Source: Deinandra increscens subsp. villosa (lineage: Eukaryota; Streptophyta; Magnoliopsida; Asterales; Asteraceae). Taken from it: a stretch of 64,000 bases of DNA. This document shows, in pieces, positions 26,071 to 38,592 of the stretch (position 1 is the stretch's first letter; each line of letters begins with the position of its first letter). The notes under the pieces were generated by a model, which saw nothing but the letters and a program-made list of their open reading frames with translations, was not told the DNA's origin and ran no database searches. The DNA lies in assembly GCA_039602395.1 (NCBI GenBank), contig JBCNJP010000006.1, positions 65,009,775-65,073,774 on the forward strand, written 5' to 3'. The position numbers and the translations under genes are program-made.

Positions 26071-29000
26071 AATCTATAAACAGAGTAATGGACCATATCA
26101 AAATAAAATAACCACTTGTATCACACTTGACATAACCAAACAGTGAAAGAACAGCAAATGATTATATGACTTGGTCGAAAAAGAAAGGGTTAACAAAAAA
26201 ACATCATGGCTGCAAAAACAAAACATTATCTTCTTTCCGGATCATGTCATTCAGAAGAATATGTAGATGCATGCATGTAAATGAGCAGATAATAAACATA
26301 AGTAAATTCAAACACCATTGATCAGAAATATGAGGAACAAAACAACCTCACAAATAAAAGGATAATGTGAAAAAATTCGCATACCATTGATCAGAAAGGG
26401 TTGGCCGGATATAAGCATAATAATGGCCGCCATGTACCCCTCCACTGTGAACCAATACACTGCATAAAAATTATGTTGGACCAAGAATCATCAGAAATTT
26501 AGTATCAATACATGCAGAACATAAGTATGAGGGAAGATCTGTCGTATGGGAGAATTCTATTTCTATCAACAACATTACTAGGATATTCATAGGTCTTTAT
26601 CCTAGTCATCTCCACGCTGTAATACTTATGTCTGTTATGCTTCTACCATACATGACCGTATTAATACTAATTTCTTGAGTTACCTTACAACTATAGCCTT
26701 AAATTCCAAGGTGGATATATTCATATTTGCAGAATCTACATAAATAAGTTAAAACGGTATAGGGATAGTACAAATTATAGAAAGCTATATTTAGGATAAG
26801 CTCCAGTTCCCCGGATCTCTTCATGTTTCTTGCATTATCTTGTTTGAAGATTTTTCTCCATTAGTTAGTTATGAGTCTAGTTTTACGGTGGAATATCTAC
26901 TGTCATTTCCTATATATGTGTGTATCAAATTCGTTGGAGAAACAAAAAACAATTCCATCATAAAATAATTCAATATTATGTTTGTACAATTGTGTATAAG
27001 CAATTGATTGTGATTACTGAAAGGAAAAACAAAAAATAGAATAGAACAAAATGTGCAAACATCCTTTATAGTAACTTTCCATGAGGAACCACCTTCTCTA
27101 CTTTGACATTTTCATTTCACTAATAACTCACAGAACACAATATGCTTCTTTCCAAAACTGCTTTAAAGGCACGGTCTAGATTAAGGGTGAATCACATGAT
27201 TTTAAGCAATTACATTAAGCTTATAATGAGTCGGTTTAAAACAGAATGGTCAACTTACTTCTAAACACGGATGGAAATATGCAATTAGAAACTAATACCT
27301 GTGAAGAGTGTAAAGATTGCGAACACTTCTGTCTGCCTGCGGTGATAAATATTTCCCATCTTCTCTATCAAGATCAAGTTGCAAGGGGAATTCATACCGA
27401 TCATTTATCTATACAGAAAGACAGGTTTACATAGAAAGATCCCAAATAAGATAACTGATTTAGCAATTAGCCTTCTGCTATAACGATCCCCATTGTAAAA
27501 GTAAGAACAAACAAAATTATCAAAATGGCTCACAAATCAGAGTACAAGTATCATAAGATAAATCAAACTCAAAAGTCATTATATACATAGCAAGACAAAG
27601 TTCTTATCATGACCAAGTAAACTAACCTTCACCATTGTGTCTCGCATGAAATCATATTCAAAACGTTTTAACTGAAGTTGAAGAACAGGTGGAAAATCTA
27701 TGAACAAGACACCCTTCTTTGCATCCTGAAAACCATATTCACAGAATGACTTGTAAAAACCAAGAAAATAGTATATGGAAAACTAAATTCCAACAAAAAA
27801 TTGCAGCCAAGCACAATACTTGATTTTCACTCAAAATTTACTGCTAAAATTATATTTGAACAAGTCAAGGTAATTTACCTTCCTATCAGTGCTATTTCAT
27901 ACTATGCTGGCTAATTGAAAGTAAATGCCTTTGAATTACGAGTGAATCGATTATCTAATGTGAATAGTAGGTCCTCACAATATTGGTATATCACTTTGAT
28001 GATTAAGTCCATACCCCATATTATGTGTTTCTTTTTCGAAAATTTGTGCTCACACCCCTCGTGTTTCACATTTACTGCAATTTGCAAATGAGCTCATTGT
28101 TTCTCCAATTACGCCTGGACTAACACTACCTAAGTAAACCCATGTGAATTCAGGATTTTGAAGAGTTGTTTCTCCATGAATTTATACACTTATCAGATCG
28201 TTTATTAGTAAGAACTATGGATATAATGTTGTTTAGCATGGTATTTATAACGCATGTTGTTCAGCATCCAACCTGTAACCCATGTTGTTCAGCATGATAT
28301 TTATTGTCACCTTCAAGCCTTTCAACTTCAACATACTTGTCAAATGAGGCATACACATCTCGGCAACCTTTGACATCTAGCTGTAGATCTGACATGATAT
28401 ATAGATTGGTAAGAAATCAGAAGTTCATAAGAAAATAATTGTCGTTCTTAAGACAGATTATTACCATAATAAGACTCCTTTCTTGTTGATTTGTAGTCAA
28501 CATTTATACATTCGATATAGTTCATATGGTGTCCTTCAAATAACTGCTGAATTGTACCCTCCACGACAGTTCCCTGTACAAGTACAAGAAAAGAGTGTAC
28601 ATAAGCGTGTATTATCAAGAAAAAACAATATTCAAGTTGGGTAACAAAATAACTCTATACCTTCATTTTGTCTTCAAGTTTCTCACAGAGAACTCGATTT
28701 AGTTCTTGAACATCATGCTGCATAAAAGACTCATATGTATCCCAGCCAAAAGACTTAGTTAACTCTTTTGTAGCAACACTTGTGTCACTATACTGAAGCT
28801 TATAAAATAAACTCTGCAAAGCAAGAGGAATGCTCCCTGATGGCATATCGTTTTCAGTTGTTGGCATATGATACACAGCCTGAATAGACAAGGTATAATG
28901 TCAATGTATTTTTCAAGTGCTATATGTGACTAATTGGTGTAGTAAGATCACCAACCTTCCTGAAATAAGGAGTATGGTATAATGTCTGTAGCAGGGAGTT

Positions 29001-32000
29001 CATATAGCAAGTAGCGCCTTGATTTTTAAGGCCAACATAACCAGTCTCCTTCTTTGAATCATGTGACCAGTAATCGACAACCTTCCTGACTGCCACGTCA
29101 GCTTCAACTATACATGTGTCATTCAGAAGATAGCCTTTGTTGGGATCATAAAGCTCACTTAGATGCATAAACGAAGTGAAACCCCAATCACTCTCTCGTG
29201 AATTGAACTGATGTTGTGTATCTATGGGACAAAGATATGCCCAAATATCAGTGTTTACATACCAAACCATAGATAAAATATAAAAACAAAAGAAAAACGT
29301 ACTGAGAACTTCTGAGATAACAATAGTTATGTTCTTGAATATAAGACCATGCCACAGGTAATTAAAATAATAGATTGATAAGAAGTGTCAATTTAATCCG
29401 ATTTTTCAGCCCAGTATAATTTCAACGAGTTTAGCAAAACATTCTTTCATTCAATGTACAGAAATAAAATACAAGTACATATATGAATTGTCTAAATTAG
29501 AACATAAATAAACCTCATAGATCACATATTAATTTCTCCGTTTATTAGATAAAAGCTTTTACAGCCAGTAATATCATACACAAATATGTTTTTCTGATAT
29601 GTAAACCTAGCACATGCTTAACTAGGTCATTACGTTTTTCCCTAGTATCAACCCACAAAGTCAATCTTGTAACATGTGGATCTTGTATTACCCACAAATG
29701 CATTCTATCATCAGTGATAATAGTACACTCTATCTTCTCCGGCAGAACTAGAAAGTAATTCTTGTGGGGTGCATGAAGGTTTAGCATATCATGTAGGCTA
29801 TGTTTATCTTGACTATATGTAGCTAAATGGAGGCATTAAAAAACTCGCTAAAAGCTTCTCAACAATGTTAGCCGCGATTCCATCACTTTCTTTTCCCTTT
29901 CATTGAGTGTGCTCACTTTTATGTATGTATTCTCACTTCTAGAAGAAACTGGGTAAAAATAACAGTTCACCATGAACCCAAATTACTTGGTCTGTTAATA
30001 ATAGCCAAAAAGTCTTCTCATTCCGGATGAGTGAAGGCAACACACAGATTTAATTTGATCAATCTCTTCTCATGCTTGTTTTGACATACCAAGCCTATAA
30101 TATGAAACCAGCAGGACATACAAACATGACTTATTTTCTATTTAAGGCTTTTAGAAGCTGCAAAAAGAGCCCATAACTGTATTAACAGGATCCTCTAGAT
30201 TTAAAACAAGGAACAAGGAGCTTCATTCTCACATGGTTCTTGTAACAACCAGCAAATGCATCAGTTTATCAACACTTTCCTTTTTTCAACAAGTTGAAAA
30301 ATGCCAGAATTGCTCGTCATGGCATGCCATAATTAAAATGAAACATCATCCAAGGGGTTTTTAACTACCCAATTATTCTCTATCTGAAATAGTTTTTGAT
30401 ATATGAGAAAAGATGGTCAAATTCACCTCTATAAATAGATGACGTATTGGCCAACAGAAGCTGGACCAAAGGTCTCAATCACCAAGAAGAAATTAGTTGG
30501 CTGTTCCCTCGAAGTACCATGTCTGTAACATGATTCAGGATGTTCAAAAATCATTTGCATCATGCTAAGAACAAAAAATCCATTTCTTTATCATTCATCC
30601 AACTTGTGCTCGAATGTCACTTCCATGAGAGTAAAAGTCATCAATATCCCTGATTTTACAACAATTATAGTAACTTGTAGAGCACCAAGACTAGAAGTAA
30701 ACATCCCAATCCATCTCTGTCCAGACAAACTGTAAAATTATTTTCTTTATCATAGGCTCATAGCTGGCTACCGAAGCAGATATTGGGCTTCACAACAGAA
30801 GTTGGAACAAAAGTCTCGATCACCAAGGAGAAACTAGTTGGTTGTGCCCTCGAAGTACTGTGTCCGTAACATGATTCAGGATGTTCAGAAATCATTTGTC
30901 ATGCTAAAAAAAAAACAATTTCTCTATCATCCACCCAACTTGTGCTTAGATGTCACTTCTATGAGAGTAAAAAGTCATCAAAACCCGTAATTTTACAATA
31001 ATTACAGTAACTTACAGAGCACCAAGTCTAGAAGTAAACATCCAAATTCATCTCTGTCCAGACAAACTGTAAATTCTTTTCTATATCATAGGCTCATAGC
31101 TAGCGACCCAAGCAGATATTGGGCTTCAGAACCTATTCGATTGATGAAATGGTGCGCACGTTCTGTATAAATTTTGAGAATTACCCATTACAAATGGCTG
31201 CTAGTTTTCCAGGGGAAACCAAGATTTTATTTGGTGCTTATATATACTATAGTGAATTTCAGCCAGATGGGAAATAATGCAGATGCATTTTTTCCAGTTT
31301 ATTTCTGCTTCTCTGATCTTCTGGGGTCTATGTAACACTGAAACAGACATAGGAATATGTACCAGCCGCCAAAAATCTGTACATTCATGTGGTTCTTTTT
31401 CTAAACAAAGCAGCAAACAAGCTACTGGAATGGACATGTGATGTCATAACCACCGAAACAAACATAACAATTACTCAATTGCTAAGTAGACAAACGAATC
31501 ATAATAAGACTAAAAGACCAAACTTCATGACTGAAAATAGTGTGTCATTTCTCTAGTATACTGTGCAGACCCATTTAAACAAACAGATGGCTATTATCTG
31601 AGAGCCTGTCTACATAGACAGTCATTAGGGAATGTATATGTTGACACATTAACAAAGGAAAGTGATTGAAAGGATGTGATATATATGAAACTTGAATGCT
31701 AAACTTCCTAGATGTGCTGGTTAGACTTTATGAATTTTTTATCCTAGTCTTTCACATTATCAGCCAATTCCTACTTTTTCAAGTTTATATTTTCGTTTTC
31801 CAGTTCCATAACTTATCTACATAAAGAGCATCCAGAAATAAAATAAAAAAATCAACTGAAGTCTGCTTCACCAAAAGAAAGCCATAATAAAAGGTGTACC
31901 TTTTCTAATTGTTAACTTGCTATGAATTTGATTAACCACAGCTAAGCTGAATTGAGCATATCTACTCCAACCATATGGCAGCATTGAGGAATCAGCAACA

Positions 32001-32969
32001 TCAAGGTACATAGATAGATGGTCAACATTGTTTCCTTTTGGGAATATGAGAACCCGCCTGCCCATGCAAAACACCATGGCATAGAATGAATTCATGAAAT
32101 CACAAGTTACATCAGACTATTAGATACCAAATAATCAGCAATTCGCCAATTCAGCATACCATTTATAGCCTCCAACAAAGAAAACGTCCGAGTACATCTT
32201 TTTCGAGTTCAGCCTTGAAAAATTTTCTATAGTCCATGTAAACCGTGCTGACGGTGGATCATCGACAGTTGGTGCGTCAACAACTGTCGGTGCATCAACA
32301 ACATTCGGAGCTTCTGCCGGTGTAGCTGAGAATAACGTTTATCACTCATGTTAACAATATTTAGAAAAACAGAAAATCTCAATCACTAAGGCAAATTCCA
32401 CACATAAACAAAGGCATCAACCTACAACCTACAACATACAACAAATTCGGAAAAAAAGTAATGAATCCGGTAGAGCATAGAGCAAAGTATGAAATACCTT
32501 CCATCGGTTGAGGTCCTTCGGGGGCAGCGAAATCTGAATGCGGAACTAGCATCTCGTCCTCCTCTGCCTGCAGAATTAAAATTAACGAAACAAAATTAAT
32601 CGGATCTGATACAAATTGACAATTGTTACGCGCTTCCAGATCAATCAGAATTAAAAACCCTAGAAATGAAGAATTCCCCCAAAACCGTGAGGGATACCAA
32701 AACGAAAAATCCAATCCACTTAACATCATTCCAACATATTTCAGAACGATCGTTTACGAGATCAGAAGTCGAGAGTGAGTATGGGGAAGCAGGCGACAGT
32801 TAAAACAGTAGAAATAGATAGAGATAGAAACATATATATATATATATGTGTGTGTGTGTGTTGTGTGTGCATGTGTATGTGTGTGAAATAAGTAAGAAAG
32901 ATGTGGCGTATGGTTGAGCGTGTGTGTGTGTATTACATCCATGGGGGGAGGAGGAGTCATCAGAGTCAT
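20055..32969 (-). CDS. UBP12/UBP13: Ubiquitin carboxyl-terminal hydrolase 12/13 (USP7-type deubiquitinase), 32 exons
   Basis: It removes ubiquitin from substrate proteins in nucleus and cytosol; plant UBP12/13 act in the clock, flowering, immunity and chromatin regulation. Reading from the start, exons are 32937-32969, 32498-32567, 32160-32325, 31900-32057, 28956-29221, 28661-28879, 28465-28573, 28273-28388, 27627-27725, 27299-27408, 26385-26459, 25436-25514, 25181-25327, 25014-25094, 24810-24929, 24155-24277, 23514-23591, 23309-23397, 22943-23051, 22790-22858, 22558-22668, 22385-22440, 22118-22295, 21941-22042, 21782-21853, 21558-21623, 21162-21227, 20962-21045, 20739-20855, 20573-20647, 20396-20482 and 20055-20096. 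All introns are GT-AG and the phases agree, giving 3372 nt and 1123 residues (Arabidopsis UBP12 about 1116). Order: acidic start (EEDEMLVPHSDF), MATH domain from about residue 62 (FTWTIENFSRL), USP core with Cys214 in NQGATCYMNSLLQTLY, His461 in GGHYYAYIRP and Asp478 in KFDDERV, then ubiquitin-like domains ending EKPVRIYN. No defect was seen. A TATA-like TTTATATTA lies about 90 bases before the ATG. Confidence 0.95.
23628..23658. repeat. (AT)n microsatellite in UBP intron 16
   Basis: Alternating AT in the intron between the exons at 24155-24277 and 23514-23591. Confidence 0.85.
25604..26000. mobile_element. Inverted pair of about 180-bp miniature elements in UBP intron 11
   Basis: Element one (25604-25782) starts GGGAGAGGATCATTTGAGAA and ends TTTGAACCTAACCC. 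Element two (25823-26000) starts GGGTTAGGTTCAAATGAGAA and ends CAAATGATCTTCTCCC, so it is the reverse complement of the first over its whole length, with substitutions. Each sits in a TA/AT tract (25547-25603, 25783-25822, 26001-26028), consistent with a family that inserts into AT microsatellites. A partial third start (GGGTGAGGTTCA) lies at 26028-26039. No coding capacity. Confidence 0.75.
30452..31128 (-). repeat. Tandem duplication of about 341 bp in UBP intron 4
   Basis: The units 30452-30792 and 30793-31128 align along their length (CAACAGAAG start; CATGATTCAGGATGTTCA; CATCTCTGTCCAGACAAACT; GCAGATATTGGGCTTCA end), with scattered substitutions and small gaps. It lies in the 2.68-kb intron 29222-31899, the longest of the gene. 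The rest of that intron has no recognised element. Minus-strand frame 29545-29787 inside it has no recognisable domain. Confidence 0.85.
32829..32933. repeat. AT- and TG-rich simple repeats in UBP intron 1
   Basis: A run of TATATA followed by several TG/GTGTGT tracts just inside the first intron, next to its donor (GTAATACACACAC on the minus strand). Confidence 0.8.
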
Positions 32970-33171
32970 CGGCGGAGATCGGTGGCGTATCGGCGGAGAT
33001 TGGTGGAGGAAAATTTGAGGGGGAGACTGTAGAAAACGTGGGTGGATTGAGATTAATAATATAAAAGAGGGAAGTCTTATGAGGAGAGGAGGTTAGGCTG
33101 GGCTAGATTGATTTCGAGAGACAATGGAGGGTAGTTTCGGGATCCATGAGCCATGAGGATTTGAGGTGTAA

Positions 33172-33345
33172 AAAAAAACCGGTTCTGGAAACCGTTTGGA
33201 ACTGGTTCTGTGAGAACCGGTCTAGGACTGAAAAAACCGGTGGTTTCACACCGATTTTGCCCTTTAGAGCTAGGAACTGGTTAGAACCGTTTTTTTTTAC
33301 CAATTTGAGAACCGTTTTGGAAACCGGTTCTTGCTGTAAATGGGG
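33172..33345. repeat. Cluster of AACCGGTTC-type subterminal repeats
   Basis: At least six forward and reverse copies of AACCGGTT/GAACCGGT-like motifs (for example 33177, 33215, 33234, 33330). Such clusters are typical of the subterminal region of plant hAT elements where the transposase binds, and the cluster lies just before a hAT-type BED reading frame. Confidence 0.6.
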
Positions 33346-33544
33346 GGTCGAGATATAACCATTTGACCTCAATTTTTGACCTTTTTTATTTAATTTTACT
33401 TTTTTTTGTTTTTTGGATTCCCAATGACCCTCTAGCTTTAGTATAAATAATAGTCTCATATTATGGATTAATTAATTACAACATTCAAAAACTCACTAAA
33501 AAAACGAAGAACAAAACATCTCATTTACAATCTCGTTAATTGTT

Positions 33545-33940
33545 ATGGTCAACCAAAGTGAATCATCCATTGCGCAAAATGCATCTTCAAGCGTTTATAT
33601 TGTGGGGATATTAGAAACAAGTAGAAACCGGGAAGTTTGGGCACATTTCGACTTATGCGAAATGTCAAACGGTGGTGAAAAGGCTCGTTGTCATGCTTGC
33701 GGGGCACTTCTTGAGGCCGATGCAAACTCTAGTTTGAGAAAACATTTGAACAAATCTTGCAAGGTGCTAAATATAAACCGGCTCCGGATCAAAGCACAAA
33801 TGGGGAGTCGTGGAGACATATTTAATATGACTTGAGTATGGTTTGAGACCGAATGGCAAAGTTTGTGATTCAAGAAGTTTTTCCATTTGATCACTTCGAC
33901 AACCCTCGCTTAACAAGTTTGATTCAAGAACTTTACTAAA
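33545..33940 (+). pseudogene. hAT-type transposase N-terminus with BED zinc finger, truncated
   Basis: The frame from ATG 33545 to TGA at 33833 gives 96 residues. A BED zinc finger is visible: VWAHFDLCE, then Cys49 and Cys52 (RCHACG), His67 and Cys72 (LRKHLNKSC). After a frame change the next segment reads DRMAKFVIQEVFPFDHFDN, then PRLTSLIQELY (about 33848-33937) before a stop, matching the region that follows the BED finger in RICESLEEPER-like hAT proteins. The RNase H-like catalytic core and the dimerisation region are absent. The preceding CCGG-rich repeats fit a hAT 5' end. Dead remnant. Confidence 0.7.
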
Positions 33941-36900
33941 AACTATACTTACTAAATTTATATATTGATTCTAAAATCGTCCGCATCCCATTCCCATATA
34001 TATTACCTTATATATCAAAAGGAAAGGCTGATGTGTACATTGTAATCTAATTGTTCCCTCCATATGTTTTTTCTTAATTGGATGAAGTTGGCGGTGGGTG
34101 GTGGGTCGTGTTTTGTTATATTTTTTTTAATTAATCGCCGAGAAAGAGACAAAGACTTTCTCTCTCTTTCATGTTGTCTACCTCTCTGGCAGACTGGCAT
34201 GGTCATAATGGCGGTGAAAGCCTTATCATCTTTGTATACAGTTGTTCTATTTTTATGATTACACATGTTCTATGCTCTGACAGATGATGAGACAACACTT
34301 CTTTATAAAACCTTTAGTTTTCTCTTTCTAAACATTTAGGTTTCTCCTCCCTAAATCTCAATTTCAATCTTGGTCATTTCGTCGGTTTCTACGTTTCCGG
34401 CGACGGATCTGTTGTTGCTTTCATCTGTGTACGTCGACGCTGGTTAGTTGTTTATTTGATTCCGACGAAGGCACGCCGCATCTTGCGGCTTACCCGCCGG
34501 ATTTATTGCTTTCATCTCCATACGTCGATGTGGCTAACACACATGTCGTCGCTGGCCGCCGATCTTGACGTTGAAGCGGCTGCCATTGTCCGTTAAGGCG
34601 TGGCGTTGCTCCGTTCAAGCGGCGGCGGTTTGCTTTGCCGTCCGATCTAGATGTGAAAGCTTTGATTTGTGGTGCTCTTTGGCGGCGTTAGGTTCGTTTT
34701 TTACGGATCTGTGGTGTTCTTTTGGCCGTTGTTCCGTTTTGACGGTTGGGTTTTTTTTTCCCGACTGATTTTCTTGACATTGAGCTCGCCACGGTTTGGG
34801 GCTTTGTGCTCTGTAGCCATTAAGGGCAGTGATAGTGATGGATGTTAGTTTGGCAGTTGTTGATGACCCTTCATCTATTACTTACGTTTTCTAAAGGAGT
34901 TGTTGATGAACCTTTTGGTTTTGACCTTGCCTGAGCCTTTATGGCTATGATGGCTTTGGATCTGATTTGCTTTCGTGACGGGTCTGTATGCATAAAATTG
35001 ATATAGAAGGTAATATGATGGTTGCTCACTTACTGCCTCAGTATATTTTCTTGACTATATATACATCTGAGGTTCATCTCAGATTTGGGGGTTGTTGATT
35101 AAACAGACAATTCGTATGAATCTGTTGCTATCGCTTATATCATCTTTGTGGCTATGATGTTTTTCTGGTGATTGGTAAGGCGTTAAACGCAACCTCACTC
35201 AGATCTGAGCCATGTTTAATTTCAATCTTTTATTTATCTTTCATGATCTTGAGTGTTCGGTTTTTTATGTCTTCTTTTTGTTTTCGAGTTCAAGTGGTTT
35301 TCAGAAATGGTGAAGATATTTGTGTTTTTTATAGGGATAATTGATTGTATTGATTGAAGTTTGGTAACAATAATAGTCTTGAAGATAAACTTGTAACTAT
35401 AAAGAGTTGAAGTAATTTCTAATTATCAATGGACATTAATCTTTGATTCTAAAGTTTTATATTCAGTTTGTTTTTTTTTTTTCTGTCATTTCATTCTGTT
35501 GTGTTTTTTTCTTAACACGGGAAGAGTAGTTAGAGAATTAAATTATTAAGCAACTTAATATTACTACTATAGAGAGTTAATTAATTAAATAACTGAAATT
35601 TACGATAAAGAATTAGAGAACTCTATATGTATGTAAACATTAAAGAAATTGTATTTTCTATTTTCATATTCAAAGAAACATGAAAGTCGAATATAGATGC
35701 TACATATAAACATCTTCTAATCATAGATGACTAAATATTCACAAGTGTTAAAAGATTAAAAGAATCCTTCAGTAACACACATGATTCAACCCATCAAGAC
35801 ATCAACACAGGAGACTTATTGTTTATCCATATATAATCAAATGTTCAACCCATCAACGCAGGCCTTATTGCTTATCCATATATAATCCAAATTCATGTAG
35901 TTATTGTTGCAAGTATGAAACTCTTCGCATGTCGTAGGAAATTCTCAGCGGCAACGTGCGGCCAACGAATTAGGAAATATAGTATTCCTAACTGAAAATT
36001 TTATCATATTCCTAACTAAAAACTTCACATACCCGCCGCAACGTGCGAGCATATTACTCGTCTCCATTAAATATAATAACACTTCCTTGTTATCTTCTAT
36101 ATTATTTTTTATTATCAATCTAACACTCACATCCACTTAGTTAATTGATATCTGAACTGGTACTTGGATTTTGTTAGACTCAATCTATTGACATTTGAAC
36201 TCTTGATATTTGATAATGATTTTTGAAAATGGGATTTGTTATTTCAATCGTTAAAAGTTAATACTTCATTTCATTGTTTATTGCACGAGGCTATGAGGTC
36301 CGATGAATGTTGGAGGTGCATATGATTAACGCTTTAAGATGAAATATGTTGCATGCTTTTTAATGTAATATGTATGATTTTCGGTTGTTTGGAATCATGG
36401 TTTTTAACTACTCAATGTAATATATAATATTTCCAGTTTCCTCTTGGTTCATGCTCTTTGTCCCTATCAATTAAAGCCTTTCATTAAACATAACATCTCT
36501 CTCTTCGAATAAAAAAATCGGGATTATCCAGAGCTAGCCACGTGTCATCTCTCAACATCTTGCTTTGTAAGTTTTTTCGCTCATCACATCTTTTTATGTA
36601 TCCTTAAAATCGGAATGTCAATATAATTCAATCGTCGTTATTTGATCCGACAATCGCAACCTTTGACTCATTCCTTTCTTGATGTCGACCAATCGCCTTT
36701 GACTTAATAAACTCACTAAAATTCTTCTTTTCATGTAATTTTTAGAGAGACTTGGTATATACTCTCTAATAATCTTCCACAAGTGATAATACACTTTTTC
36801 CTCGGTGGAAACCCCGGGTGCGATAAATCTTTGGCAGTACAATTACTGTTTCGGTTGTTGTACCATGGGAGACAGACGGGTGTTCACGTGAAAACCCGCA

Positions 36901-37241
36901 ATCTGTTTTAAAGGATCGGGTCTAACCCAATCCTCAACGACCGCTAACCCCTTTATAGTACTGTTAACCCCCTTTATAGTGTTCCAGAGGTGTAGCTAGC
37001 ATGATTATTGAAGGTCAAGAACTGAAGATTCGCCAATGATGAGTATTCAAAGACTATCGTAGAATCAAGACGTTGAAGATTCAACACGTTAAAGGCTCAT
37101 GGTGTACGACTAACATTACGTTTCTGTAACATTAAATTTCTTTATTTTGTATTGATTTTCTTTTGTATACGTATATATCGTACTACTTTCCCATGTAAAA
37201 TAATAAAGTATCGTTATTAAAATTTTTAGTAAATATTTTTT
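33941..37241. other. Intergenic region with element debris
   Basis: At 34303 a TATAAAA is followed by a GC-richer segment (34380-34800) with CCGGCGACGG- and CGGCGG-type motifs that looks like an old LTR or leader, but no partner was found. At 35950-36060 two GGCAACGTGCGG/CCCGCCGCAACGTGCG motifs resemble a decayed Helitron hairpin followed by ACTCGT instead of ACTAGT. No gene seen. Confidence 0.3.
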
Positions 37242-38592
37242 AGAGTAAATTAGAATTTACGTCCTTTGGGAAGTATGCAAATTTCACTTTTCGTCCTTAA
37301 ACTAAAAAAATAACAGAAAACGTCCTTTATATTTATGGTTTGTTTCAAATCACGTCCTTTCGTCTAACGGACATTAAATTTGTCCGTTAAACCAGGTCAT
37401 GTGCAAGGCACATGAGGGCAATATGGTCATTTATTCTTTTAATATAGAGCAAATTCTATTTTACGTCCTTTAAGAATTACAAAAATTTCAATTTACGTCC
37501 TTAAACTAAGGAAATAACAAAAAGGTCCTTTGAGTTTATACTTTGTTACACCTTACATCATTTTCTCTAACAAACATTAATTTTTTCTGTTAAGCTATGC
37601 AACTGCATTGCACATGAGGATATAATTGTCTTTTTATATTATAAGGCCATTTTGTAAATAAATAGAAGTATAAAACTTATATGAATATAATTCCTTTAAT
37701 AAAATAAATGAAAAATATGATCAGACCAGACTTCAATATCTCCAGTCTCCATCACAATAAAAAATCTGATCAGACCAAACTTCAATATCTCCACACATCT
37801 ACCTCCATCGTAATACATCATGTCACCATCCATCCTACACCCGACCAATAAAAACCTATTCGTTCATGAAGATCAAACTCCCTCAGCAACAAGTCAGAAA
37901 TACAGATCCCACAAAGCATTTACGATGCAGGAATTGCGATGGATGGTGATAGGAGGTATTACGATGGAGTTGGATGTGTGGTGTGGCGATTATCGAAAGT
38001 GGAGGTGGGGCGGTGACAGAGGGTTTGGTGGAGAAGCAGCGGTGCCATGAAGGAATTAGAATGTGGTGGACATTGGAGATATTGAAGTTTGGTCTGATCA
38101 GATTTTTTATTTATGTTTTTATTTATTTTATAAATAAAATTATATTCATATAAGTTTTATATTTTTATTTATTTACAAAATGGCCCGTGCAGTATAAAAA
38201 GACAATTATGTCCTCGTGTGCAATGCATCTGATATAGCTTAACAAAAAAAATTAACGTTTCTTAAAAGAAATGATGTAAGCTGTAACAAACTATAAACTT
38301 AAAGGACTTTTTTTGTTATTTCTTTAGGTTAAGGATGAAAATTGAAATTTGGGTAATTCTTAAAGGACGTAAAATATAATTTGTTCTATATTAAAAGAAT
38401 AAAATAACCATGTTGCCCTCATGTGCCTTGCACATGACCTGGTCTAACGGAAAAAATTAACGTCTGTTAGACGAAAGGACGTGATTTGAAACAAACCATA
38501 AATATAAAGGACGTTTTCTGCTATTTCTTTAGTTTAAGGATGAAAATTGAAATTTGCATACTTCTTAAAGGACGTAAATTGTAATTTACTCT
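37242..38592. mobile_element. Long-terminal-inverted-repeat element (MULE/foldback-like), 1351 bp
   Basis: The ends AGAGTAAATTAGAATTTACG and, reversed, AGAGTAAATTACAATTTACG begin inverted repeats of about 520-550 bp (37242 to about 37795 and about 38060 to 38592). Within each arm the CGTCCTTTA / TTAAACTAA / GGTCATGTGCAAGGCACATG module occurs twice in diverged form. The unique centre of about 270 bp (37800-38055) has an open frame of 76 codons without recognised domain. No clear target duplication was found in the AT-rich flanks. Long inverted ends with little inside fit a non-autonomous MULE or foldback element. Confidence 0.7.

Noticed and set aside
25848..26096. Minus-strand frame with Ile-Tyr repeats
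   Set aside because: Translation of the AT microsatellite and miniature element.
29545..29787. Minus-strand frame of 80 codons in UBP intron 4
   Set aside because: Protein-like composition but no recognisable family, no splice link and not present in UBP proteins.
33103..33459. Minus-strand frame of 118 codons
   Set aside because: Runs through the CCGGTTC subterminal repeats of the hAT remnant; no domain recognised.
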